Below, in pieces: positions 8,824 to 17,536 of a stretch of 64,000 bases of DNA. Under the pieces are notes generated by a model. It ran no database searches and had not been told where the DNA came from. It saw only the letters and a program-made list of their open reading frames with translations. Within the stretch, counting starts at the first letter, position 1, and every line of letters starts with the position of its first letter. This DNA comes from CALFCE01 sp964411665 (lineage in GTDB: Bacteria > Pseudomonadota > Gammaproteobacteria > Granulosicoccales > Granulosicoccaceae): assembly GCA_964411665.1 (NCBI GenBank), contig CAYPMR010000005.1, positions 1-64,000 on the forward strand. Direction: 5' to 3'. Made by a program: the position numbers and the translations under genes.

Positions 8824-9972
8824 TCAATCGGTGTGGCCTGGCCGCAGTATTGACGACAGGGCGATGACACGATTACGACTTACCGGTACGCTGGCCAGTT
8901 GAGGGTAATCGTCAAACAAACAGGCTCCTGTATCTTTGCGCTTTTCAAAGGAATCAATTGCATCGATATTAACCAGATAGCTCCGGTGGGTTCGATGGAA
9001 TGAATGCAGCGATAGTTTGTTTTCTGCCTCAGTGATTGACCACGGGCAGAAATAGACGCCGGTTTTGGTGTACAGCTGGGTGTAGTGCCCGTCAGCCCGA
9101 ATCGCCCCGACCTCGGTAGACTCTAGATATCCGATTTTCTTATTTTTTTCAAATGGGATCTTAAGCTGCTGCGGTTTCTGATTAGAGGGTTCCTCTAGCT
9201 GCTGAGCAGCTATTGATGGTTGAGCTACTGTGTCAGAATTTGAAACAACTGGCTGTGTCGGTGGTTGCTGCGTGACAAATGTTGTCGTCGCCAGCAGGAA
9301 GGTGCCGCAAATCACAAATGCAGCGATAGTCACTGACAAGGCAAGGGTATGATTTTCCATCAACACCGGAACAGGCAGAAAGCCGTCAACAATGCTGAAG
9401 CTGGTGCCAAACATCGCAGTGTAGTGCACAACCACTACAGCGGTGCCGAACACTACTGATCCGAACACGATATTCTGCTTGGATCGGTGTCCGTATGCGA
9501 CAAAAACAGCTGAAACACCAGCGATCGCTGCCACCAATACGGCCAGTACAATGGAGAGAACCGTAAATTGCGGTGTTACGCCCCTGATCGCTAACATGCC
9601 AACGTAATGCATCAAAACTATTCCTATACCCAACACGCTACCTGCGATGATCAGATGAGTGGGCGTACGAGAAGTGAAATGCAAAATCAGGAGGGCTGTT
9701 CCTGCAACTAAAATGGCTATCAGGGCTGAACTCAGAGTTTGCAGTGAATCATAATAGACAGGGGAAGCGAACTCATGCGCCAGCATCGCCACGAAGTGCA
9801 TGGACCAGATACCGCCGCCGAGGATAAATGCTGACATGACTACCAGCGTTTTGCGTTTTGACTCGGGCAGTGTGGCAATATTGTTGGTTATCGCAAGTCC
9901 CGTGAAAGCGGCGACCAGCGACACGGCTACAGATGCCAGTACCAGGAGCATGTTGTGCGATGCTGCAGTCAC
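8824..9972 (-). CDS. MHYT-LytTR membrane-bound regulator, CoxC/CoxH-like
   Basis: A 382-residue protein with about seven hydrophobic segments in the first 240 residues, containing three MHYT-type motifs (SMHFVAM, LMHYVGM, VHYTAM). A variable linker and a C-terminal LytTR DNA-binding domain follow (about residues 275-375, with RADGHYTQLY and FHRTHRSYLVN). MHYT domains are predicted to sense oxygen, CO or NO through bound metal. The same architecture occurs in CoxC and CoxH of Oligotropha carboxidovorans. It lies directly upstream of coxM on the same strand and probably controls the cox operon. The start is GTG at 9972; ATG at 9951 is an alternative. Confidence 0.88.
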   Translation of the reverse strand: MTAASHNMLLVLASVAVSLVAAFTGLAITNNIATLPESKRKTLVVMSAFILGGGIWSMHFVAMLAHEFASPVYYDSLQTLSSALIAILVAGTALLILHFTSRTPTHLIIAGSVLGIGIVLMHYVGMLAIRGVTPQFTVLSIVLAVLVAAIAGVSAVFVAYGHRSKQNIVFGSVVFGTAVVVVHYTAMFGTSFSIVDGFLPVPVLMENHTLALSVTIAAFVICGTFLLATTTFVTQQPPTQPVVSNSDTVAQPSIAAQQLEEPSNQKPQQLKIPFEKNKKIGYLESTEVGAIRADGHYTQLYTKTGVYFCPWSITEAENKLSLHSFHRTHRSYLVNIDAIDSFEKRKDTGACLFDDYPQLASVPVSRNRVIALSSILRPGHTD

Positions 9973-10436
9973 GTCGAACAGACCCCCTTGTTTCTGATTG
10001 GTGGGATCTGCCTATTGAGTTGGTAGGTTACTGCTTTCATTGGGTTGCTGTTGCAAAAGCGGGTTGCAAAAACGGCCTGCGAAAACGGGTTGCAAAAGTC
10101 GTTTGCAAAAAGTGGCTTGCAAAAACGGCTGTAAAAGCCGCGCGCTCGATTTTTCGAGATGCAGCATTAAAATTATTTTAACCCAAATAACGGTAATCGG
10201 CTCGATGCAAGCCATTTTGATACACCACATTCTGCGTATGTCATGGTATCAATGTTGACAATACGTATGAGGTGTTTTGCCCGGATCCTTGAGGGTCAAA
10301 GAGCAAAGCTGCTGATTGCTGCGCCTTGGCGTGCAGGGCTTCAAGCGCTGACTAAACGTGCGATCAGGTTCAGATGTGTAAAGCATGAGCGTCTTTTTAT
10401 TCGGGCGCGTTGAAGTATTCCGTTGGTCTATGTGTC
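9973..10436. promoter_or_regulatory. divergent control region of the CO locus
   Basis: These 464 bases separate two divergent genes, the MHYT-LytTR regulator and the molybdopterin/nucleotidyltransferase fusion, and must contain both promoters. The outstanding structure is the 13-bp tandem array at 10051-10142. I see no clear consensus promoter and no coding frame worth calling. Confidence 0.5.
10051..10142. repeat. 13-bp tandem repeat, seven copies
   Basis: Units begin at 10051, 10064, 10077, 10090, 10103, 10117 and 10130, so the period is 13 with one interval of 14. The core is TTGCAAAA followed by a G/C-rich half such as CGGC or CGGG; the third unit reads CTGCGAAAACGGG and the seventh TGTAAAAGCCG. 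The period is not a multiple of three, so this is not coding. It starts 79 bases upstream of the LytTR regulator and about 295 bases upstream of the divergent gene. It could be a multi-site protein-binding array or simple slippage. Confidence 0.9.
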
Positions 10437-12254
10437 ATGTACTTTGGTGAAATCAATACAACAGAGGCAATTGGCTGTTATCTGGCTCATTCGATCAAGC
10501 TCGCCGATATTCGATTGCGCAAGGGTCTGCTGCTTAAGCAGGAAAATGTCGAACGACTTATCGCTGAAGGCCATCTGACAGTTACGGTAGCGCGACTCGA
10601 AGCGGACGATATTCACGAGGACGAAGCCGCTCGGCAACTGGCTGACGCACTGTGTGGTACTGGTTTACGTTGTAGTCGAGTGAGCAAAGGCCGTGTCAAT
10701 CTGCACGCAACCCATAGTGGCCTTTTCGTGCTTTCGCGCCATGTGCTGCTCGGTTGCAATGCTGTCACCGAAAGCATAACTGTTGCTACTCTCGGTGCAG
10801 ATCGTTGGGTTGAGAAGGGCAAAATGGTCGCGACTGTCAAGATCATTCCTTATGCAGTGCGTTGTGAAGAGTTACAACGCGTTCTGCGAATAGTGCGTAT
10901 GAAGGAAACTCCGAAGGATGCTCCAGACGCACAACCAGCTTTACGCGTTTGTGCACCCGTCATCGGCCGCGCACATCTGATTCAGAGTCGCCTGCAAAAT
11001 ACGTCTGAAAAGCTACTTGATAAAACGACTGAAGTAACACGTCAGCGGCTACTGAAAAGACAAATAACACTGGCATCAGAAACCATTTGCGATCACAACA
11101 GCGATGCTATGAGCCGCTGTATCGATAAGCTAGTAAATTCCTCCAACTGCCATAGTGGAGACTGGCTGGTGATTGTTGGAGCATCGGCAATCAGTGATCG
11201 TGCTGATGTCATTCCAAGTGCGGTTGCTGCTAATGGCGGTCAGATCGAAAGACTGGGCATACCTGTAGACCCGGGTAATCTGTTGATGTATGCAACCATC
11301 GGTGAACATACAGTGCTGGGTATGCCAGGTTGTGCACGTTCGCCAAAATACAACGGATTCGACCTCTTTATTGACCGTCTGGCGTGTCGACTACCGGTTG
11401 ATAAGGAATGGATCGACCAACTGGCGATAGGTGGACTGATCGGTGAAATTCTGGACCGACCGCAGCCCCGCAGCATGGCTGCACATCTGCCCGCAGAACC
11501 ACATGAATCTGCAGGAGCCAGGAAGACTGCAAATCAATCTGAAGTTGTCGCGGTGCTACTTGCAGCAGGATCATCAAGACGTTTCGGCAAGGACAATAAA
11601 CTGCTGGCAGACTGGCATGGTGAAAAAGTATTTCTCGCAACGCTTGCAAATCTGCTTAACAGCCATGTGAGTTCAATTCTTGTCATCACCGGACAGGATG
11701 CGCAAGAGATAGGCAAAGCACTCAATGATCGTTTTGCGTCGGATGATAAAACGCAAACCGGTTTAATCTGTCGAAATACTAAAAAGCGGATAACAGTACT
11801 GCATAACCCGCACTATCCGAGCGGCATGGGCAGTTCCCTGAAACTTGCCATAGCGGAGTTACTCGGACAACAGACGCAGACTGAATCGCTGGCAGATTGT
11901 TCAGCACTTATTTGCCTTGGCGATATGCCGATGGTCAAAACCTCAACCATCGATCAACTAATCGACGCTGCTAGCCAGGAGAAAAATTCAGATCTACCTG
12001 CTGCTGCCTATGTACCTGTCAGCGACTCAGTACGGGGTAACCCGGTCCTGCTAAAGCCTGAGTTATACGATTTGTTGCTGGAGCTTGATGGTGATCGCGG
12101 AGCTCGCGCGCTTCTTTCAGCGAATCCCGAACAGGTTGTTGAAGTTCCTGTGGAAGACCCTGGTATTTTATTGGACATCGACACGCCGCAGCAGCTCGAC
12201 AAAGCGCTCGAGTTGCTCGAAGAAAACAAAGCACATCCGGAGCAACGCGAATGA
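10437..12254 (+). CDS. molybdopterin-binding domain fused to MocA-like cytidylyltransferase
   Basis: A 605-residue two-domain protein. The N-terminal ~340 residues resemble the MoeA/MoCF molybdopterin-binding fold (start MYFGEINTTEAIG, later DWLVIVGASAISDRADVIPSA split by further family motifs). The C-terminal ~240 residues form a MobA/MocA nucleotidyltransferase with VVAVLLAAGSSRRFGKDNK and the metal-binding CLGDMPMV motif. CO dehydrogenase needs molybdopterin cytosine dinucleotide, so the inferred role is attaching CMP to molybdopterin. Related fusions occur next to coxMSL in other carboxydotrophs. I chose the ATG at 10437; a TTG at 10410 is less like relatives. Confidence 0.85.
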   Translation: MYFGEINTTEAIGCYLAHSIKLADIRLRKGLLLKQENVERLIAEGHLTVTVARLEADDIHEDEAARQLADALCGTGLRCSRVSKGRVNLHATHSGLFVLSRHVLLGCNAVTESITVATLGADRWVEKGKMVATVKIIPYAVRCEELQRVLRIVRMKETPKDAPDAQPALRVCAPVIGRAHLIQSRLQNTSEKLLDKTTEVTRQRLLKRQITLASETICDHNSDAMSRCIDKLVNSSNCHSGDWLVIVGASAISDRADVIPSAVAANGGQIERLGIPVDPGNLLMYATIGEHTVLGMPGCARSPKYNGFDLFIDRLACRLPVDKEWIDQLAIGGLIGEILDRPQPRSMAAHLPAEPHESAGARKTANQSEVVAVLLAAGSSRRFGKDNKLLADWHGEKVFLATLANLLNSHVSSILVITGQDAQEIGKALNDRFASDDKTQTGLICRNTKKRITVLHNPHYPSGMGSSLKLAIAELLGQQTQTESLADCSALICLGDMPMVKTSTIDQLIDAASQEKNSDLPAAAYVPVSDSVRGNPVLLKPELYDLLLELDGDRGARALLSANPEQVVEVPVEDPGILLDIDTPQQLDKALELLEENKAHPEQRE

Positions 12255-12394
12255 GAATCAACAATAAAAAAGTGAATGGCATGCATCGCAAGTGACGTCC
12301 ATTAGAAAATCACATGCTGTGTTGCGGAGAGTATGTCTGTCTATTGTTCAGTCAGACACGGGTCAGTGCAGGGTCACGGCAACTCAGCTTGAAG

Positions 12395-12438
12395 TTGCCT
12401 CTAACCAAATTGCCGCTAACCAATTGCTGCTAACCAAA
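12395..12438. repeat. 14-15 bp tandem repeat, 3 copies
   Basis: Three units start at 12395, 12410 and 12424: TTGCCTCTAACCAAA, TTGCCGCTAACCAA and TTGCTGCTAACCAAA. It lies in the gap after the cofactor fusion gene, right beside the terminator of the glycine-rich gene. Confidence 0.8.
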
Positions 12439-12475
12439 TAAAAGCTGGAAGATCGGGTGTTATCGACCTCCAGCC
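12436..12475 (-). terminator. Rho-independent terminator of the glycine-rich gene
   Basis: Read on the minus strand, a stem begins GCTGGAGGTCG and closes with CGATCTTCCAGC (one bulge, one G-T pair, loop about 7), followed by TTTTATTT. It lies about 10 bases after the stop of the 98-residue glycine-rich gene, in the right orientation to end it. Confidence 0.65.
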
Positions 12476-12484
12476 TCAGGGTAC

Positions 12485-12781
12485 TTACATTATCGAACCG
12501 AGAATGCCCTGGCCTATTGCGCCGGCACCGGCGCCACCAGCGAGTCCACCGAGGATTTGTTTGATGTTGATGCCACCACCAGCTGCGGCATCACCGGCTG
12601 CTGCGGCATCACCGCCACGTCCCATAAGTCCACCGATGGCACCACCACCGACTAATCCCGATATGGCACCCACGACACCACTGTTCAAACCACCTGTAAT
12701 GCCAGCGAGTGATTCAATCCCCATACCGCCGAGAAATCCGCCACCACCACCGATAAGTGCTGAAATTAATGTTCCAAGCAT
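12485..12781 (-). CDS. glycine-rich hydrophobic small protein, unknown
   Basis: A 98-residue protein with a strikingly biased composition, dominated by Gly and Ala with scattered Ile and Leu. The N-terminal half has many small-xxx-small patterns (GGGGGFLGG, GAISGLVGGGAIGGLMG), then a small-residue linker (DAAAAGDAAAGGG) and a second glycine-rich segment ending GQGILGSIM. It would suit a membrane-packing peptide or self-associating protein. I do not recognise a family. Translation is well supported: AGGAGA lies just upstream of the ATG at 12781, and a terminator follows the stop. Confidence 0.7.
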   Translation of the reverse strand: MLGTLISALIGGGGGFLGGMGIESLAGITGGLNSGVVGAISGLVGGGAIGGLMGRGGDAAAAGDAAAGGGINIKQILGGLAGGAGAGAIGQGILGSIM

Positions 12782-13300
12782 TGCTGTCTCCTGATGTTCT
12801 GTTAATTCCGAATAGGATTGCTAGATTCGTCTGTCTGCCATCGGGTCGCCATTTCCTGATCGGCTTTACCGCATGTGCCTGATAATGGTGCATGGGGCAC
12901 TGATATTGACAACGGAACGGCTCAAATTAGTGCAAGAGCCGTAATAATATTATATGACAGAGAGAAGATTATATAGCAGTGGTTGTTCATCGACCGTAAA
13001 TTTCGGTGATAAAGCTTGAGGGGCAAGGCGGCAAATCCGGCCAGACACAAAGGTTCTCTGGTCTGGCTGGCGGTTATTTGCGGTTCTGGTAGCTGACTTA
13101 ACTACCTGTACCTGGCTCTTGCCATAGCGCTGGACTGCCGATCTGAATCGTTTTGCAGGCGTTTTTGTAGGTTACGTGGCTTTCTACGCGTGGCCGGGCA
13201 ACGCAGCTACTTTCTGGCCACCTGTGGCCGCTTTGTCGCCTGTGCCCGCGCCCGCTATCGTGTTTGTGGATAAATAAATAGTTGAATGGTTGAAATACCT
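12782..13300. other. intergenic gap between the glycine-rich gene and the RRM gene
   Basis: About 520 bases without a supportable gene. An inverted repeat ACGGCTC/GAGCCGT (12917-12923 and 12936-12942) lies next to an AT-rich stretch, probably near the promoter of the glycine-rich gene. The rest shows nothing I recognise. Confidence 0.5.
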
Positions 13301-13570
13301 TTAACGTCGCGGCCGCTTGCCTCCCTTGCCTTTGGGGTTCTCGAACTGCACGCGCAGGGATTTCTCGCCAACCACCTTACCGTCGAGTGCTGCAATAGCC
13401 TTACGTGCCTCATGCCCTTCCATTTCAACGAAGCCAAATCCCTTGCACTTACCACTGAAAACATCGGACGCCAGTTTGATAGACCTTACACGGCCGAATT
13501 CCGCAAAGAGTTCTGTAACGCTTTCTTCTGTAGATTCGACTGGCAGGCCGCCAACAAACATTTTTTTCAC
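13301..13570 (-). CDS. small RNA-recognition-motif protein
   Basis: An 89-residue single-RRM protein. RNP2 is MFVGGL at residues 4-9 and RNP1 is KGFGFVEM near residue 43; the C-terminus is a basic Gly/Lys/Arg tail (KGKGGKRPRR). Such proteins bind single-stranded RNA and are often cold-induced in bacteria. The start is GTG at 13570 preceded by AAGGGG at a slightly long spacing; an ATG three codons later is an alternative. It stands alone, with gaps of more than 400 bases on both sides. Confidence 0.88.
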   Translation of the reverse strand: MKKMFVGGLPVESTEESVTELFAEFGRVRSIKLASDVFSGKCKGFGFVEMEGHEARKAIAALDGKVVGEKSLRVQFENPKGKGGKRPRR

Positions 13571-13994
13571 TGAACATCCCCTTGACTTGAAGTTGTGTGT
13601 TTCATCGCACGTTGGCTGTTTTGAGTCGTTTTACCGCTCTTTTTGCAGGTTATTACCCTATCCGCTGGTATAACAGACGGTGCGTCCAGTCGGGATTTTA
13701 AGGTCCTGACGGCCTCGCAGTAACAATCAACGCGCGCAACCCCGCAATCATACTGGAAAGCCTATACTTGCCGCCAGTTGCAGGTGCCTCCAAAATGAGA
13801 GTATCTGCACTAAGAATGAGATATATGCGCGTAGAGCGACAAATCGCTGCCGCCTTAGGCAGGTAATTGGCCCACATCACTGTGTGTAATTAGAATTTCT
13901 GTGAACTTAACCAAACAGTCGATGCTACAGCAAAGTGGCGCAACATATTTCGATCTGCTGATGCTTACCTGTCATTTATGCTGCTCTGATTGCT
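13571..13994. other. intergenic gap between the RRM gene and tcdA
   Basis: A 424-base gap upstream of two divergent genes. It should hold the promoters of both, and possibly a long leader for the RRM gene as is common for cold-shock RNA-binding proteins. I see no clear hairpin, repeat or coding frame. Confidence 0.45.
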
Positions 13995-14828
13995 ATGACT
14001 GCTTCTAATCCTCAGATCCAGACTTTGGATGTCGAACGCTTCGCCGCTCTGACACGTGTGTATGGTCGTCAGGCAGCTGCCAGATTGCCTGAACTGTGCA
14101 TTTGCGTCGTAGGAGTAGGCGGTGTGGGTTCATGGGCGGCAGAGGCGCTGGCGCGCAGCGCAGTAGGCAAAATCGTGCTGATTGATGCGGATGATATCGC
14201 TGAGGGCAACACCAATCGACAAATTCATGCAGGCAGTTCAACCTTCCAGCTGTCCAAAGTCGAGGCGATGAAAACGCGCATTCTCGACATAAACCCGCAC
14301 TGCGAAGTTGTTGCCATCGACGATATGCTGGTAGAAAACAATCTGGAAAAATATATTGTTAATAGCTATGACTTTGTTATTGATGCAATTGACAGTATTC
14401 GCTTCAAGGCCGCGCTGATCAACTACTCCCGGCGCAATAAAATACGCATAATCACGACCGGTGGTGCCGGTGGGCGTATCGACCCTTGTGCTGTGTCGAC
14501 CTGCGATCTGTCGCGTACCTGGAACGATGCTCTGGCAGCCAAAGTGCGCTCTCGCCTGCGCGCCCAGTATGGTTACAGTAAGAATCCGAAGCGTCGTTTT
14601 GGTGTTGAATGTATTTTTTCCACTGAGCAACCGGTTTATCCGGACACCACAGGTGAGGTCAGCCGTGCCAAGCCCGGAGTTGCCGGAGCAACGCTTGATT
14701 GTGACAGTGGTTACGGCTCGGCAGTGTCGGTTACGGCAACATTCGGCATGATTGCGGCTGCTCGTGCAATCAATAAATCCCTGGCAGCCAGCCTGGGTAA
14801 AAAATCCCTGCGAAGGGATAAGTTCTGA
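13995..14828 (+). CDS. tcdA: tRNA threonylcarbamoyladenosine dehydratase TcdA
   Basis: An E1-like ThiF-family enzyme that uses ATP to convert the t6A37 modification of tRNA into cyclic t6A. The nucleotide-binding motif is VVGVGGVGSWAAEALARS near residue 38, followed by the adenylation-site pattern IDADDIAEGNTNRQIHA and the family segment FVIDAIDSIRFKAALI. At 277 residues it is slightly longer than the E. coli protein. It works on the product of the TsaD pathway, and tsaD is also encoded in this window at 49518. Confidence 0.93.
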   Translation: MTASNPQIQTLDVERFAALTRVYGRQAAARLPELCICVVGVGGVGSWAAEALARSAVGKIVLIDADDIAEGNTNRQIHAGSSTFQLSKVEAMKTRILDINPHCEVVAIDDMLVENNLEKYIVNSYDFVIDAIDSIRFKAALINYSRRNKIRIITTGGAGGRIDPCAVSTCDLSRTWNDALAAKVRSRLRAQYGYSKNPKRRFGVECIFSTEQPVYPDTTGEVSRAKPGVAGATLDCDSGYGSAVSVTATFGMIAAARAINKSLAASLGKKSLRRDKF

Positions 14829-14998
14829 CACCTGCTGGTCAATGCATATTAATGCATATTTGTAGTGCGCAACCAGGCAATAGAAAACCATATTGTTACA
14901 TTGTGATACTTAGCTGCAAGTATCTGCACTTTTGTCCGCTATCGATCTTATACACACGAAAGAGACGGTTCCATTTTGGAATCTATCTGGTTGAATAG

Positions 14999-15616
14999 AT
15001 GACGAACAGAATTGTGAAATTGGCAAGAGCCATAACTTTTGGGCTTTGTACACTGACTGCTGCTTGTGGTGGTGGGACTCCTGAGACTACTCAGTCACCG
15101 TTGGCGGTTTCTGGTGATGCATCTTCTTCTTCACGTACCGACGGTGAAGTTGAAACTGGATCAGTTGTCTTCTCTGACGCCGGCATGTTTGATCCGCTGG
15201 CACTATTCCCGGGGATAATTGAACTGCGCAACAGTGATGTAACGGGATTGATGCTGGGGCTTACTGATGTATCTCAGCTGGCTGTAGAGCTGGATCAGCT
15301 TGATGCGATCTGGCTTGACCTGCAAGACTGTCTGGACATCAGAGCAGTGCCACCTCTGGTCGTGATACAGGATACGGCTGTTGAAGCACTTAGCAGTGAA
15401 GACGATGTTCTGTTCAACTTCTTTGGCCAGATTGTCGCGAGCGCTAATGACACTGATGAGGGTGCTTCCATACAGTTACTGTCTGATGAATTGATCGGCG
15501 CGAATCTCAATGAAGTCTTCGCACTTCGTTCTGTTCTGGGCCGCTACATCTGGCGCAGTAATGACTTGCCAGAGAGTAACTTCGACACCAGCTGCATAAC
15601 GGTCAGTGGCGCCTGA
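14999..15616 (+). CDS. putative lipoprotein, unknown function
   Basis: A 205-residue protein with a basic N-terminus, a hydrophobic stretch and a cysteine in TLTAACGGG near residue 23. This is an imperfect lipobox, so membrane anchoring is likely but not certain. A Ser/Thr-rich linker follows, then an acidic alpha/beta-looking domain with Cys-containing segments (WLDLQDCLDIRAVPPLVV and FDTSCITVSGA) that could form a disulfide. I do not recognise a family. It is a single gene between tcdA and the CinA-like gene. Confidence 0.7.
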   Translation: MTNRIVKLARAITFGLCTLTAACGGGTPETTQSPLAVSGDASSSSRTDGEVETGSVVFSDAGMFDPLALFPGIIELRNSDVTGLMLGLTDVSQLAVELDQLDAIWLDLQDCLDIRAVPPLVVIQDTAVEALSSEDDVLFNFFGQIVASANDTDEGASIQLLSDELIGANLNEVFALRSVLGRYIWRSNDLPESNFDTSCITVSGA

Positions 15617-15707
15617 TTGCCGGATTTGTCCGCAGGTATATTTTCAAGTAGCTTACCCGTGTATCGTTTGAATTCTTCAACCGAAATCAGCCGGGGCTAC
15701 TCTTACT

Positions 15708-16535
15708 TTGAGCTCATTCGAAACCCGTTCTACCAACGCAGCTAACGCAGACAACATTCCTGCCACGGAATCTGATACTGAGCTGCAACCGAAGCAGATC
15801 ACAGCTGCCGTGCTGATAATCGGTAATGAGATTCTCAGTGGCCGAACGCATGACATCAATTTACCCTTCATCGCTGACGCCCTTGGCCAGCGCGGTATCC
15901 GTCTTGTACAGGCACGGGTAATTCCAGATGATGCACAAGTTATTCAGGACTCGGTTAACGAACTGCGCCACAACGCAGATTTCGTTTTTACGACCGGTGG
16001 TATAGGACCTACGCATGATGATATTACCGCTGAAAATGTAGCTGCAGCTTTTGACGTTGAGCTGCATGATCATCCGCAAGCCAGTGCGCTGTTACTAGCC
16101 TATTTTAAAGAGCGTGGGGTCGAACCCAATACTGCACGAATGCGAATGGCCAGAGTTCCACAAGGTGCAACACTGGTTGATAACCCGGTGTCGGTAGCGC
16201 CAGGATTTCGCATGGATAATGTTTTTGTGATGGCTGGCGTTCCAAAAATAATGCAGGCAATGCTGGCAAACATCCTCCCAGAACTGCCGATGGCGCAGCA
16301 GTTGTTGGCAAAAACTATCATCTGCAATCTGCCGGAAGGCACACTGGCGGCACCATTGGGTGATTTACAGGCCAATTATCCGGATCTGGACATTGGTAGC
16401 TATCCCGGCAAGACCGCAGCTGGCGGCAAAGTGTCATTAGTTGTTCGTGGACAACAGCAGGAACAGATTGATGCGGCCGTGGTCGAGTTGCGAGAGATGA
16501 TTTCCATCCTGGGTGGCAAAGAGCTGGACGCATGA
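15708..16535 (+). CDS. CinA-like molybdopterin-binding-fold protein
   Basis: A 275-residue protein of the MoCF_biosynth fold, corresponding to the N-terminal half of CinA. Key motifs are VLIIGNEILSGRTHDIN near residue 35 and FTTGGIGPTHDDITAENVA near residue 92. It lacks the C-terminal nicotinamide-nucleotide amidase domain of full CinA. Stand-alone versions are common and their substrate is not settled; NAD-related pyrophosphatase activity is known for some CinA N-domains. The start is a TTG at 15708 and the first ~28 residues are not conserved-looking, so the true start is uncertain. Confidence 0.82.
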   Translation: MSSFETRSTNAANADNIPATESDTELQPKQITAAVLIIGNEILSGRTHDINLPFIADALGQRGIRLVQARVIPDDAQVIQDSVNELRHNADFVFTTGGIGPTHDDITAENVAAAFDVELHDHPQASALLLAYFKERGVEPNTARMRMARVPQGATLVDNPVSVAPGFRMDNVFVMAGVPKIMQAMLANILPELPMAQQLLAKTIICNLPEGTLAAPLGDLQANYPDLDIGSYPGKTAAGGKVSLVVRGQQQEQIDAAVVELREMISILGGKELDA

Positions 16536-16612
16536 GATACACAGCGTGATGGATTACCGAACCTTGTAACGCTTAGCGGCTTCGCTTATCAGCCAGGAAT
16601 GTTTGAGCGGGT

Positions 16613-17536
16613 TCAGATTTCCGAGTTGGAAAAATAATCAGCTACCTGCGCGAGCACTCGTGAGCAATCACCAGCGACTTTCAGAGTTGCGATTTCATCA
16701 GCCCTTGTTTTGCCTTTATTAAGTATAGCCAGTGGCAATTCCAGTTCGATGCTACGTCGTGCAAAGCGAAAGCCTGAATAGATCATCAGCGAAGAACCAA
16801 TGACCAGTGCCGAGGCAGATTGTTGCAATGCTGCGTAGGTGTTATCAACAATTTCGCGATCAACATTTTCTCCGAAAAAAACCACATCAGGTTTTAGCAT
16901 ACCTCCACACTTTTCACAGTCGGGCAGGACCAGATTGGCAATCAGCTCATCTGTCATGTGACTTGCATCGGCGGGAAAATTTTCCTTGAATGCCTCTTCG
17001 CCTTTTGGCTGCCAATGCACATTACTGTCTCCGTCTGCGGTACTGTTCCCAACAAACATTTTTAGTACGGGATTTGCCGTTTCAAGCGTTGTCTGGAAAT
17101 CACTGCGCGCAATCTGTTGCTGGCAGGACAAACACGTGACCCTGTGCAGATTGCCATGCAGATCAGTGACATCTCGTGTGCCTGCCAGTGTGTGCAGTCC
17201 ATCCACATTTTGTGTAATCACAGTTGACAGCAGCCCCTGCTGTTGCAGAGTGACTATCGCCTTGTGGGCGGGGTTTGGCAGCGCATTGGCAACACTCGGC
17301 CAGCCGACAAAACTCCTGGCCCAGTAGCGTTGGCGGGAAGCAAGCTTTGTTTTGAAATCCTGTCCGGTGATCGGACTTTGACGTATCCAGTCACCGTTGT
17401 CGTCGCGATAGGCACCGAGGCCGGAGTCGATACTGATACCGGCTCCTGTCAGGACGAACATGGGGGCATTGGCCTCGATAAAATTAATCAGGCTGCTCGT
17501 GGAATGATCGTCAGATTGTTTGTCCAGTGTTGTCAA
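16613..17536 (-). CDS. Sir2-family NAD-dependent deacylase
   Basis: A 307-residue sirtuin that removes acyl groups from lysines using NAD+. Signature motifs are LTGAGISIDSGLGAYRD near residue 29, TQNVDGLHTLAG with the catalytic His, and four zinc-type cysteines in CLSCQQQ and CEKCGG. The segment DVVFFGENVD and the later VIGSSLMIYSGF close the Rossmann fold. Two insertions make it longer than CobB. Its start overlaps the stop of the upstream 618-residue gene by 4 bases, so the two are translationally coupled. Confidence 0.92.
   Translation of the reverse strand: MTTLDKQSDDHSTSSLINFIEANAPMFVLTGAGISIDSGLGAYRDDNGDWIRQSPITGQDFKTKLASRQRYWARSFVGWPSVANALPNPAHKAIVTLQQQGLLSTVITQNVDGLHTLAGTRDVTDLHGNLHRVTCLSCQQQIARSDFQTTLETANPVLKMFVGNSTADGDSNVHWQPKGEEAFKENFPADASHMTDELIANLVLPDCEKCGGMLKPDVVFFGENVDREIVDNTYAALQQSASALVIGSSLMIYSGFRFARRSIELELPLAILNKGKTRADEIATLKVAGDCSRVLAQVADYFSNSEI

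Noticed and set aside
10051..10142. CRISPR-like array
   Set aside because: Units are 13 bp in direct tandem with no spacers and no cas genes are present.
14238..14891. 217-residue frame on the minus strand
   Set aside because: Antisense shadow of tcdA.
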